Positions 8,095 through 17,600 of a DNA stretch of 64,000 nucleotides are shown here, in pieces. How positions within the stretch are numbered: position 1 is the stretch's first letter; every line of letters starts with the position of its first letter. The notes beneath the pieces were generated by a model. It worked only from the letters and a program-made list of their open reading frames with translations, had not been told where the DNA came from and did no database searches. The stretch is taken from positions 1-64,000 of the forward strand of contig DATGGK010000124.1 of NCBI GenBank assembly GCA_035308565.1, given 5' to 3'. The position numbers and the translations under genes were made by a program. The stretch comes from JANXLS01 sp035308565. GTDB lineage: Bacteria; Planctomycetota; SZUA-567; H5-PLA8.

Positions 8095-11000
8095 ATGAGC
8101 GAAACGATTCGCGAGCCCGGTCAAGCGATGGCGTTTGAGATTCTGGTCGAGTCCGTGAAGGATTATGCCATCTTCATGCTCGATCCGAGCGGCCACGTGG
8201 CCAGTTGGAACGCCGGCGCAGAACGAACCAAAGGCTACAGCGCCGCCGAAATCATTGGAAAAGATTATTCGTGCTTCTACACGCCGGAGGACATCGCCGC
8301 CGGCAAGCCGCGCCGCAATCTCGAAACAGCGCTCAAGCAAGGGCGTTTCGAAGACGAAGGTTTGCGCGTGCGCAAAGACGGCACGCGCTTCTGGGCGGAC
8401 GTCACGATTACGCCGTTGTTCGATTTGGCGAAGCGACACGTCGGTTACGTCAAGGTCACTCGCGATATCAGCGAGCGCAAGCGCGCGGACGAGGCGCGGC
8501 TGGCGGGGATCATTGAGTCGGCGATGGACGCCATCATTACGATCGATGCCGACCAACGCATCCTGCTTTTCAATCGAGCCGCCGAACAAATGTTTGGAGT
8601 CACCTCGGCGCAGGCGCTGGGGCAATCCGTGGAGCGTTTCATCCCCGCGCGGTTCCGTGCGACACACGCGCAGCACGTACGCCGCTTCGGCGACGGCGGC
8701 GTGACCACGCGGCAGATGGGACAGTTGGGCGCCATCTTTGGATTGCGTGCGAGCGGCGAAGAATTCCCGCTCGAAGCCTCGATTTCACAACTGGAAGTGC
8801 ACGGCGCGAAATTCTTCACAGTCATTCTGCGCGACATCACACTGCACAAGAAATCGGAGGATGCGCTCAAGCTGTTTCGGACGCTGATCGACCGCATCAC
8901 GGACGCCATTGAAGTCATCGATCCAAAGACGGGGCATTTTCTGGATGGGAATGAACGAGCGTGGAGCGATCTTGGCTATACGCGCGAGGAGTTTTTGAAG
9001 CTGGGCGTTCCGGACGTCGATCCGGCTGTCGATCGCGATCGATTCATGCAGCTTATGGACGAACAGCGCCGGCAGGGCTCGATTATATTGCAGACGGAGC
9101 ACCGGCGTAAAGACGGCTCGACGTTTCCCATCGAAGTTAGCGCCCGCCTGGTGAATCTGGATCGCGAATACCTGGTTGCGGCGGTGCGCAACGTCACAGA
9201 GCGCCGGCGCGCGGAATCCGCCTTTCGCGAAAGCGAGGAACGCTTTCGTATGCTGGTGGAGCAGTCGCTGACGGGGATTTACATCATTCAGGACGACCGG
9301 TTTGTTTACGTCAATCCGAAAATGGCGGAGCTTTTTGAAACCACCGCCGAGGACTTGACCACGCACCCGTTGTACGACTTTTGTCTGCCTGAAGATCGCG
9401 AAAAAATCCGGACGAATATTCAAAAGCGGCTATCTGGGGAAGTTCAGAGCATTCGTTACCGCCTGCATGCGTTGCGCAAAGATGGCAGGGTGATGCAAGC
9501 CGATGTCCACGGCAGCCGCGCCGAATACCGCGGGCGTCCGGCGGTCATGGGCACGCTGCTTGACATCACGCACCGCGCCGCCTCCGAAGCGGCTTTGCGC
9601 GAAAGTGAAGAGCGCTTCCGCCAACTGGCCGCCAGCATCGACGAAGTGTTCTGGATGACCGATCCGGCGAAGAATTGCATGGTTTATATCAGCCCCGGTT
9701 ACGAGAAAATCTGGGGCCGTACGTGCCAGAGGCTGTACGATTCGCCGCGCGACTGGCTGGATGCGATCCATCCGGACGATCGCCAGCGTGTGCTGGACGC
9801 GGCTGTCACCAAGCAGGAGGCCGGCATCTACGACGAGAAATACCGCATCGTCCGGCCCGACGGCGCGGTGCGCTGGATTCACGACCGCGCCTTTCCCGTG
9901 CGCGACGCCGGCGGCAACGTCATCCGCATCGCCGGCGTGGCGAAAGACATCACCACTGAAATGCAACTGGGCGCGCAGTTGCGCCAGTCGCAGAAACTCG
10001 AAGCCATCGGGCTGCTGGCCGGCGGCATCGCGCACGATTTCAACAACCTGCTGACGGTCATCAACGGGCGAAGCGACATGCTGCTCAGTCGCCTGAAGCC
10101 TGACGACTCCGCGCGCCGCGAACTGGAGCTGATTCGCAGCACCGGCGAGCGCGCGGCGAATCTGACGCGGCAACTGCTGGCGTTTGGGCGAAAGCAAGTG
10201 CTTCAGCCCAAAGCGCTGAACCTCAACAGCATCGCCGAGTCGATGGACCGCCTGCTGCGCCGCCTGCTCACCGAAGAATTGCATTTCGTCACCGTCCTGG
10301 ACCCCAATCTAAAACTGGTCATGGCCGATCCCAGCCAGATCGAACAGGTGATCATGAACATTGCGGTCAATGCGCGCGACGCGATGAGCGCCGGCGGCAC
10401 GCTGACGCTCGAAACGAAGAACGCGGAGCTGGACGAATCCTATGCGCGCATGCACGCCAACGTCGCTCCGGGCAAGTATGTCATGCTGGCGATCAGCGAC
10501 ACCGGCTGCGGCATGAGCGAGGAAGTGAAAGCGCGCATTTTCGAACCGTTTTTTACGACGAAGGAACAGGGGCGCGGAACAGGCTTGGGTCTTTCGACCG
10601 TATATGGGATCGTGAATCAGTCCAACGGCCACATTCAGGTTTACAGCGAGGCCGGCAAAGGCACAAGTTTCAAGATTTACCTTCCTGCACTGATGACAGG
10701 CGCGCAGACGGAAAGCCCGAGCGCGTTCGCGCCGGCTGTGCAGCGCGGGAACGAATTGATTCTCGTGGTCGAAGACGAGGCGGAATTGCGCGAACTGGAC
10801 CGCGATATTCTCGAAGCATCGGGCTTCCGCGTGCTGGCCGCGGCCAACGGCGTGGAAGCGCTGAAGGTTTTCGATCAGCACTCGGCCGAAATTCAAATGC
10901 TGCTCACCGACGTGGTGATGCCCGAAATGGGCGGCGCAAAATTGAGCGAAGAGCTGCTGAGGCGGAATCCGAAACTGAAAGTGCTGTTCACGTCCGGCTA

Positions 11001-11115
11001 CACGGACCGCGCCATTCTTAGCGGCGGCGAGTTGGGCGCGGGCATCAACTACCTGCAAAAACCATTTTCGCCGTCCGCGCTGGTGCGCAAAGTCCGCGAG
11101 GTGATTGACAAATAA
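8095..11115 (+). CDS. Hybrid sensor histidine kinase with five PAS domains and a receiver
   Basis: 1006 residues from the ATG at 8095, which has GGGGG upstream. No membrane segment is visible, so it is probably cytoplasmic. PAS-type modules begin near residues 10, 135, 260, 385 and 510 (for example VKDYAIFMLDPSGHVASWN and GIYIIQDDRFVYVNPKMAEL). HisKA follows at ~645 with H in GGIAHDFNNLL. The HATPase has an N-box (NIAVNARDAM), G1 (DTGCGM), F (FEPFFTTK) and G2 (GRGTGLGL). The C-terminal receiver (~890-1005) has the phospho-acceptor Asp in LLTDVVMPEMGG and the Lys in LQKPF. The signal and downstream partner are unknown; no regulator gene is adjacent. Confidence 0.93.
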   Translation: MSETIREPGQAMAFEILVESVKDYAIFMLDPSGHVASWNAGAERTKGYSAAEIIGKDYSCFYTPEDIAAGKPRRNLETALKQGRFEDEGLRVRKDGTRFWADVTITPLFDLAKRHVGYVKVTRDISERKRADEARLAGIIESAMDAIITIDADQRILLFNRAAEQMFGVTSAQALGQSVERFIPARFRATHAQHVRRFGDGGVTTRQMGQLGAIFGLRASGEEFPLEASISQLEVHGAKFFTVILRDITLHKKSEDALKLFRTLIDRITDAIEVIDPKTGHFLDGNERAWSDLGYTREEFLKLGVPDVDPAVDRDRFMQLMDEQRRQGSIILQTEHRRKDGSTFPIEVSARLVNLDREYLVAAVRNVTERRRAESAFRESEERFRMLVEQSLTGIYIIQDDRFVYVNPKMAELFETTAEDLTTHPLYDFCLPEDREKIRTNIQKRLSGEVQSIRYRLHALRKDGRVMQADVHGSRAEYRGRPAVMGTLLDITHRAASEAALRESEERFRQLAASIDEVFWMTDPAKNCMVYISPGYEKIWGRTCQRLYDSPRDWLDAIHPDDRQRVLDAAVTKQEAGIYDEKYRIVRPDGAVRWIHDRAFPVRDAGGNVIRIAGVAKDITTEMQLGAQLRQSQKLEAIGLLAGGIAHDFNNLLTVINGRSDMLLSRLKPDDSARRELELIRSTGERAANLTRQLLAFGRKQVLQPKALNLNSIAESMDRLLRRLLTEELHFVTVLDPNLKLVMADPSQIEQVIMNIAVNARDAMSAGGTLTLETKNAELDESYARMHANVAPGKYVMLAISDTGCGMSEEVKARIFEPFFTTKEQGRGTGLGLSTVYGIVNQSNGHIQVYSEAGKGTSFKIYLPALMTGAQTESPSAFAPAVQRGNELILVVEDEAELRELDRDILEASGFRVLAAANGVEALKVFDQHSAEIQMLLTDVVMPEMGGAKLSEELLRRNPKLKVLFTSGYTDRAILSGGELGAGINYLQKPFSPSALVRKVREVIDK

Positions 11116-11151
11116 ATTCAAGGTTCAAAGTTCAGGTTCCAAACCTTGAAT
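11116..11151 (+). terminator. Possible terminator hairpin after the histidine kinase
   Basis: ATTCAAGGTT (11116-11125) is complementary to AACCTTGAAT (11142-11151). The loop is 16 nt and AT-rich repeats of TTGAATCTTGAA follow. There is no long T-tract. It lies between convergent genes. Confidence 0.35.
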
Positions 11152-11172
11152 CTTGAATTTTGAATCTTGAAT

Positions 11173-11874
11173 CTATTTCGTCACTTTGATTTTGATGTTT
11201 CGAAACCAGACTTCGTCGCCGTGGTCCTGAAGCGCGATGTGGCCTTTGGCGGGCTGGCCGTATTTGGGGTTGTTCTTGAATTTGCTCTGCGCAACGCCGG
11301 CTTTCCACCCGTCGCTGAAGAATTCGTATTCGACGATCTTTTCGCCGTTGAGCCAGTGTTCGCAGTGGTTGCCGTTGACAACGATCTTGGTCGAGTTGAA
11401 TTCGCCCTGCTTGATTTTCTTTTTGTCGTTGGGCGCGAAAATCTCGTAGAGCGAACCGGTGGACGTTTTGCCGTTGCTTCCTTCTTTCATCTTCGCGTCG
11501 TCAAGGATTTGATATTCAGGCCCAAACGCCGCGCCGGCCGCGTCCGCGACGCGGTACTTCACGCCGCTGTTGCCGGAGTCGCCTATTTTCCATTCGAGCG
11601 AGAGCTCGAAATTCTCGTACTCGTCCACGGTGATGATGTCGCCGCCGCCGCCTTTCTTGGTGTGATGCAGGCAATTGTCTTCGATCACCCAGCCTTTGTC
11701 GGGGAAGCCTTTGCCGCCCATTTTTTTCCAGCCGGTGTTGGTGGCGCCGTCGAAGAGCAGCACCCAGCCGTCGGCTTTTTCGGCGTCGGTGAGTTCGGGT
11801 TTGGCGTCGGCGGCGCTGAGCGAACCGACCAAGGCGAAAGCAATAACTGCAACGGCGATCTTTGTAATAAGCAT
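11173..11874 (-). CDS. Secreted DUF1080 protein (3-keto-disaccharide hydrolase family)
   Basis: 233 residues. The ATG at 11874 is preceded by GGAG and opens a signal peptide (MLITKIAVAVIAFALVGSLS). An upstream in-frame start would add residues without signal character. The family pattern is clear: GWVLLFDGATNTGWK near the N-terminus, ENFELSLEWKIG, GNSGVKYR, and GHIALQDHGDEVWFRNIKI at the end, giving the concanavalin-like beta-sandwich of PF06439. Characterised relatives hydrolyse 3-keto-glycosides, which fits the Gfo/Idh oxidoreductases of these bacteria. It is convergent with the kinase gene. Confidence 0.9.
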   Translation of the reverse strand: MLITKIAVAVIAFALVGSLSAADAKPELTDAEKADGWVLLFDGATNTGWKKMGGKGFPDKGWVIEDNCLHHTKKGGGGDIITVDEYENFELSLEWKIGDSGNSGVKYRVADAAGAAFGPEYQILDDAKMKEGSNGKTSTGSLYEIFAPNDKKKIKQGEFNSTKIVVNGNHCEHWLNGEKIVEYEFFSDGWKAGVAQSKFKNNPKYGQPAKGHIALQDHGDEVWFRNIKIKVTK

Positions 11875-11887
11875 ATCTGCTCCATTA

Positions 11888-12295
11888 TTAAGGAATGAAC
11901 AAGCGGCCTGAGCCGCGGTAATCAATCAAATCCACAAGGTAGTCCATCAACTTATCAAGAGTCTTGGCAGCATACTCCCGGTCTTTTTTGAATCGCTGGA
12001 TATCCGAGAACGTGATAACAGGAAGACTTGACAGTGTGTTCGAATCGTTGATCGTTGCCTGCAATGAATCTGCGTCCTCCATATTGCGATTGTCGGTGAT
12101 CAGCAGCGCGTCATGAAATTGCACCGTATTCCAAACCACACGGTCGATTGAGTTCCCTGCAAGACCAAAGTCGGCAAAGCGGTACACATGGACGTCAAGT
12201 AATTCGAAAACTTCCCGCCATTCCGATCTTCTGGCGAGGTTAACCAGAGCCGTTAAATGGCCTTCGCAGTTGGCGTCAGCGACAAGTTTCAGCAC
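11888..12295 (-). CDS. PIN-like (DUF5615-type) putative toxin
   Basis: 135 residues. Acidic positions expected of PIN-like nucleases are visible: D7 in VADANCEGH, and TDNRNMEDAD at ~67-76. The gene starts inside the end of the DUF433 gene (20-bp overlap), the usual order for DUF433 antitoxin and PIN-like toxin pairs. RNA cleavage is inferred from family and context. An alternative is a PIN-like protein without toxic activity. Confidence 0.65.
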   Translation of the reverse strand: MLKLVADANCEGHLTALVNLARRSEWREVFELLDVHVYRFADFGLAGNSIDRVVWNTVQFHDALLITDNRNMEDADSLQATINDSNTLSSLPVITFSDIQRFKKDREYAAKTLDKLMDYLVDLIDYRGSGRLFIP

Positions 12296-12593
12296 GCGCG
12301 CGCAGTTCCTTTGCTAATTTAAGCAATTTCTCGTGGCTGCGAGCCGCCATCGCCTCGATCTCCGGCGGGTTGCCGCGCGCGCAACGGTCCAGCATCTTCT
12401 GGTATTCGAATTTCACGTGCTCCTTGTTCGCTTCAATGAAATCAAGCGCCGCCTGCACTTGCTCCACACTCAAGCGCAGTTCCCGCGCGATGGTTTCCGG
12501 CGCTGCGTTTTCGACGTAGAAATCCATGACATGATACACCGAGGTTCGTGTGCCTTCGATGCGTTCAGTGTCGGGCATGATTCGTGCGCTCAT
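12276..12593 (-). CDS. DUF433 protein, putative antitoxin
   Basis: 105 residues from the ATG at 12593. I prefer it to the ATG at 12608 because GGAGAAG lies at the right distance and the -10 box at 12620-12625 would leave only a few nucleotides before 12608. It contains the DUF433 winged-helix-like core (EGTRTSVYHVMDFYVENAAP, LSVEQVQAALDFIEAN). Members usually pair with PIN-like toxins and are thought to bind DNA and repress the operon. It overlaps the downstream toxin gene by 20 bp. Confidence 0.75.
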   Translation of the reverse strand: MSARIMPDTERIEGTRTSVYHVMDFYVENAAPETIARELRLSVEQVQAALDFIEANKEHVKFEYQKMLDRCARGNPPEIEAMAARSHEKLLKLAKELRARAETCR

Positions 12594-12619
12594 GTTCTTC
12601 TTCTCCATCTCTTGCCAGC

Positions 12620-12625
12620 ATTATA
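12620..12625 (-). promoter_or_regulatory. -10 box of the DUF433/PIN-like operon
   Basis: A perfect TATAAT on the minus strand, 26 bp before the chosen antitoxin start. No good -35 hexamer is visible. Confidence 0.45.
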
Positions 12626-12681
12626 CCCCGCCGCTTACTTCCGCTCCTCATCTTTCCGATGTTCAACCGTCGGTCCGCAGG

Positions 12682-12709
12682 TTGACCACGCCTTTGCACG
12701 CGCTAAATT
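12682..12709 (+). promoter_or_regulatory. Candidate sigma-70 promoter
   Basis: TTGACC at 12682-12687 and TAAATT at 12704-12709 are separated by 16 bp. The -10 ends only 7 bp before the ATG at 12717, so the transcript would be nearly leaderless. Confidence 0.4.
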
Positions 12710-12716
12710 CCTATTC

Positions 12717-13583
12717 ATGCGCACGCTGTACGAAGACTGGAAGCTTCGCCGCGAGCGGCTGGCTCAGCCCGCTTCGCCGCCGCATGTCGCGGAACAGGCG
12801 CGCGTCTTCGAGTTCCTGATGCAGCGCTTTGAGGGCAACGCGCTGGCGCTGGCGCCGGTGCGTTTTGAGCTGTCGCTCGATGCGTTGGTTAAAACGCGCA
12901 CCGTGCTGCTGCATCACCACATGGCGCTGGGCGAAATGGCCAACGCGCGCAACGTTCAGCAGGCGCAATCGCGCGCCCGCAGCATTCTGGAACGCATCGC
13001 CAAGGTCGATCCGCAGGCGTCCGCGAGTGCGCCGGGGACGCGCATTTTTGTCGAGGCGCACGCGCCGCGCGTTGCGCCGGAACTCGACGCGATTAAATCG
13101 GCGCTCGAGTCCGGACGGCATCAGGCCGTCGATAGCGCTTGCCGCAGGGCGCTCGCGCACGGCCACACTCTGCCCGACGACGCGGTCGAATTTCTCTTCA
13201 AAACCGCGCAGGACCGCGACACGTTTTATTGGCGCACCTACTCGAACAATTTGCTTTCCACGCTCGAAATCTGCGGAAACAACTCGGTGCTGCGCGTTTA
13301 TGCGGAGGCGTGGCTGGCCAACGAACGCTCCACGAGTTTCATCAAGCGGATGGAAGAATTCCTGATCAAGAATAAAACGCGTTCCGCGATTTTCGCGCGC
13401 TCGCGGCTGGGCGACGCGAATCGCGAGCTGCGCACGCGCGCGGGTTTGCTGGTCAGCAAGCTCGGCGACTTGCACGACATCGCACTCTTTCAGGATTTGC
13501 TGGCGCTGCCCGAATTGCAGGAGAAATCCGTGGAGCGCGATGTGTATTTGTACGCGATGCGGGTACTGTCGGGATTGGAGTGA
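12717..13583 (+). CDS. Hypothetical helical protein
   Basis: 288 residues, from the first ATG consistent with the upstream promoter-like hexamers (MRTLYEDWKLRRERL). No signal peptide or membrane segment. The sequence is rich in Ala, Arg and Leu with long helices, and has the look of an alpha-solenoid in residues ~120-280, but I recognise no family. The next gene starts one base after its stop, so the two are probably co-transcribed and functionally linked. Confidence 0.65.
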   Translation: MRTLYEDWKLRRERLAQPASPPHVAEQARVFEFLMQRFEGNALALAPVRFELSLDALVKTRTVLLHHHMALGEMANARNVQQAQSRARSILERIAKVDPQASASAPGTRIFVEAHAPRVAPELDAIKSALESGRHQAVDSACRRALAHGHTLPDDAVEFLFKTAQDRDTFYWRTYSNNLLSTLEICGNNSVLRVYAEAWLANERSTSFIKRMEEFLIKNKTRSAIFARSRLGDANRELRTRAGLLVSKLGDLHDIALFQDLLALPELQEKSVERDVYLYAMRVLSGLE

Positions 13584-13584
13584 C

Positions 13585-14628
13585 ATGGAAATTTCAAACG
13601 CGCGCTTCGTCCCCTGCATGGACAGCTTCCTGGGCGCCTGGGCCGGCGTGCTCCGCGCGCTCGACGACGAACGCCCCATCGAAGATCTGTGGGGCCTCTC
13701 CGCGCTCGGTCTTCGCACGCAAATTCACCGCGCGCTCCAGCCCGTCGGCTTGCTCGGCCGTCAGTGGGATGAGACCTGCGCGGCGATCGTGATGCGGACC
13801 GGTTACGCCTGCGCGGCGGGGCTGCGCGATCATTTCTACACGCCCGACGATCTGCGCCAGCTTCGGCTGGCTTGGATGCGCACGATCGAGAAAGCGCTCG
13901 ACGACGGTCGCCCCGCGATTTCGTTTGGCCTGCACGGCCCGGCGTTTGGGATCGTCTACGGCTTCGACGATCAAACTGAAAATTACTTCGTCAGCACGTT
14001 TCTCGATGCCGAATCGCCCGCCGACGAACGAGCCGCGACCGCAAGCGATCCGCATTCTCCGCCGATCAACGCGATGGACCTCGGCTCCGAAAACCCGCCG
14101 CTGATTTTCGTGCTGATCCCCACCGGCCCATTGGCGGATTACGATTCGCACGCCGCGGCGCGCGCGGCGCTTAAAGAGGCCATCGACCATCATCTCGGCC
14201 AGGAGCGCGACAAGGCAGGCAAACTGCTCGAAACGCCGGCCGATTTGGCCAGCGGTCCCGCCGCGTACAATGCCTGGTCCGCCGCGATCGAAACCGCGCG
14301 CATCGCTCAGCCGTGGTGTCTGGGCTATTACGCCGCGTATTATGCCGAAGCGCGCTCGGGCGCATCGGCGTGGCTGAAGAAATTGCGCTCCGATCCAGCC
14401 TTCGCCGCCGCGCAAAAATCGTTCGTTCAAGCCGCCGCGCATCTCGACCATGAAACAGAATGCTTCGGCAACCTTTCGCAACTTTTTCCGATGAACCAGC
14501 CTGACGCCTTGCGCGACCAGGGGCGACGCACCGATGCCTCCGCCTGCCTGCGCATGGCGCGTGCGGAACATGTCGCGGCGCTGGAGGCGTTGATTGAGGG
14601 AGATCGCGCGTTGGACGCGGAAAAATGA
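13585..14628 (+). CDS. Hypothetical protein, possibly BtrH-N-like
   Basis: 347 residues. The ATG at 13585 directly follows the stop of the preceding gene. The N-terminus FVPCMDSFLGAWAGVL has a Cys in a context resembling BtrH-type cysteine-peptidase-like domains, and HGPAFGIVYGFDD plus PLIFVLIPTG could supply later core strands. This is a weak resemblance, not an assignment. The C-terminal ~140 residues are helical (AAYNAWSAAIETARIAQPW). No export signal. The operon with the helical protein upstream is the best context available. Confidence 0.6.
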   Translation: MEISNARFVPCMDSFLGAWAGVLRALDDERPIEDLWGLSALGLRTQIHRALQPVGLLGRQWDETCAAIVMRTGYACAAGLRDHFYTPDDLRQLRLAWMRTIEKALDDGRPAISFGLHGPAFGIVYGFDDQTENYFVSTFLDAESPADERAATASDPHSPPINAMDLGSENPPLIFVLIPTGPLADYDSHAAARAALKEAIDHHLGQERDKAGKLLETPADLASGPAAYNAWSAAIETARIAQPWCLGYYAAYYAEARSGASAWLKKLRSDPAFAAAQKSFVQAAAHLDHETECFGNLSQLFPMNQPDALRDQGRRTDASACLRMARAEHVAALEALIEGDRALDAEK

Positions 14629-14645
14629 GGGGGAGGCACAGCAGC

Positions 14646-14667
14646 AAGGAGCAGGGTACTGCTCCTT
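14646..14667. terminator. Hairpin between convergent genes
   Basis: AAGGAGCAG (14646-14654) pairs perfectly with CTGCTCCTT (14659-14667) over a 4-nt loop, in the 50-bp space between two convergent genes. No T-tract. Probably a bidirectional terminator or a dispersed repeat. Confidence 0.5.
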
Positions 14668-14678
14668 GGCACCCAACC

Positions 14679-17600
14679 TCACTTCCCTTTTCCCAGACAA
14701 ATCACCTTCCCATTCACCGCCGCGATGAAAACTTTCCCCCGCGCGACCACCATCCCATCCCACACCGGCGAGCTTTCGAGTTGCTGGCCGTCGTTGTTCA
14801 GGCCGTCGCCGCTTTTGCTCACCGCGAGCAGTTTCGCGCCTTTCTTGTCGTTCAGCGCGTCGTTTTGTTCTTCGAGATCGTTGAGGATCGCTTTGTCTTT
14901 GAACTTGAGGCGCTCGAACGCGTACTCCTCGTCCACCGTGTCGGGCGGGCCGGCGTAAAGCAGCGTGTCGCCGGCTTTCGCCATCGCGCGCGCGAAGATT
15001 GGGGCGGGGCGCGCCCAGTGGCTCTTGATGAACCAATCGGTGCTCTTCACCGGCGCGAGCGTCTTCTTCGCGTTCGGATCCTTGGTCCGCTGATCGGTTT
15101 GATCTTTGATGTACTCGGCGTCCGGTTGCGTCGGGTCTTTTTCTTTTTGTGCGACGGGTTTTTCGTCGTCTGGCCGGCGGGACACCGGCGGTACGGGTTT
15201 TTCGTCGGGCTTTGATGCTGCGACTTCGGGCTGCGGATGCGCGTCGGGCTTTTTTCTAAAGAGCAGCGCGCCGCCGATTTTGCCTTCGCCGGTTTCGACG
15301 CCGGTGACGGTGCCGTGCAGTTTGTTGCCGGACTGGTCGCGTGCGTCGCCGTTGTCGAACGAGTACGCGACAATCGCGCCGCTGTTTGAACTTTTCTTGA
15401 CCGGATCGATCTTCAATGCCGCGCGGTCGGCGATTTCGTTCGCGGTCAACGCGCGATGATAGAGCGCGAATTGGTCGAGCAGCCCAATGTACGGTTCGCC
15501 TTTGCCGTGATCGCTGACCAGCGATTTATCCGCGGCGCCGAGTTGGAAACCTTGATTCGGATTGCGCTGCAAAAAGACCGCCGCTTTCGCTTCGGCGGCG
15601 AGCTTTCCATCCACATACAGCAGCACTTTTTTGTCCTGCGCCAGCACACCGGCGACATGATGCCAGCCTTCGTCGAGCGCCGTTGTTGAAGCCGCGCTCG
15701 AAAGTTCGCCACGCGTGCGAATCGAAAACGCCGGCTTGCGATCTTTCAGCGTAATGGCGTAGCCGTTCTGCGGCCCACCGTGCGACGCAATCACGCCGTT
15801 GGGCGCGCCGGGAAAAATCCACATCTCCATGCTCAGCGGCTTGCGCGACGGATCGAGCTTCTCGTCGCTCGGCAGGCGCACGTGCGGCGCGTTGGTATTA
15901 TCGCGGCGGCCAGGTTCGCGGTCTTCCGGCGGCACGTCCGGCGCTTCGCGGCTGGCGGAATAAAGCTGGTATTCCATCGTCGTGGTCCATTTGAAATACT
16001 GCGGCTGGCGGCCATACGCGTACACGTCTTTGTCGTCGAAGACGAGCATCCGTCCGGTCGGCGTGAAACGCCCGGCCTGGAAATAGCCGTCGTGCCCGCC
16101 GGCGAAATGTTCGCCGAAAACCCAGTAACTGCGGTGAAACCAACTGTCATCGACAAAACCCATCGGCGCAAAAATGTGCGCGTTCCCGCCGCGTTGCGCC
16201 GCGCCCTGCTCGATCGCGCTTCCCGAAGCCGGCCCAATATCCACGCGCTTGCCGTCCGCGGCGATTTTCTGCGAGTGCAGGTACATGTACTTCCCGTCGC
16301 TCGACAAAATGTCGTTGAGGCCCGTCGGCATTTGCAGAGTTTTCACGCGCGTCTGCAAATCCAGGCCAGTGTCAGGGTCTTTGTTGTCGTAGACGACTTC
16401 GACGAGCTTTTTGCCCGTCGCGACGTCGAGTTTCATAAAGCGCAGTCCGCCATCCAAAAACACATCGCGCCCCGCCACGCACGCGGCCGCGCCGTTTTCA
16501 ACGACCACGCTGCCGTGCACGGGCCAGACGCTTTCAAGCTGTTCGAAAGCCATGTGCCGGCGATCGACCGGCGCGACGCGGTAGCGCCAGATCAGCGCGC
16601 CGTCATTTGCGCGCAGGCAGTAGACGCTGCCATCCATGCAGCCGAAAACCACGCGCCCTTTCCAATACGTCGGCGGCGAATCGACGCGCCCGCCCGCAGT
16701 GAAATGCCAGAGCAATTTTCCATTGCTTGCGTCGAGCGCGTGCAGCGTGTGCCGGTCGATCTGCGCGACGAAAAGTTTTCCCGCAGCGACAATCGGCGCG
16801 CTCAATCTTCCGCCGAGTTTTACTTCCCAATTTTGTTCAAGATTCTCGTCTACAGCCTGATTCGTGTAGCCGCTGCGCGCCGCATCGTGGCGATACGTCG
16901 GCCAATCTTTCGCATCGGCGTCTTCTTCAACGACCGCGTCCGCATAAGCCGGCCCGCGTTCGAGGCGCTGCTCGTCGCTCATCGGCTTCGGCGGCGCGGA
17001 AGTCAGCGCCGGCGCGAGCGCGTTGAGGCCGAAGAGCTTCGTTTCCGGATAGCACGCGCAATCGTGCGGGCCTGCGTAGACCAATCCGTTGCAGGGCATC
17101 ACGCCGTACAAACACGCTCCGCGCACCCAGTGATTAATTTCCCAATGCTTCGCGTTGAAATCGACGAACTCGATCCCGGTGCGCGACGGAAGAATAAAAC
17201 GCTCGGTGGCTTTGGCGATGTAGCAGCGATGGTGGAACCAGTACGTTTTGATGTCCGGCGGAAATTCGCTTTTCACGTCGCCGGTCAGCAAATCGCGCCC
17301 GCTGAAGGCGCCGGACATCCCGCCGCTGGTTGTCGGCGCATTCCAGACCAGGCCGCCGGTCACGATCAAATCTTCCGGCGAACGATAGCCAGATTTCGAA
17401 TGCGGCGCGGTCCAGAGATCCTTGCCAGTGTCGGCGTTGAGGCTCTTCATTGTTCCCGTGCCGCCGGCATAAAGCACCACATTGTCGTGCAGCAGCAGGC
17501 GCGGCCCGTAGTTGAATTCGAAGAGTTTGCGTTTTTCTTCGGGCGCGCTTTCCCAGCGCTGCTCGCCGTTCTTCGGATCGAGGCCGACGATTTTTTCGCC

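Noticed and set aside
13594..15036. 480-codon minus-strand frame
   Set aside because: Spans two real convergent genes and the hairpin between them; Arg/Gly-rich shadow.
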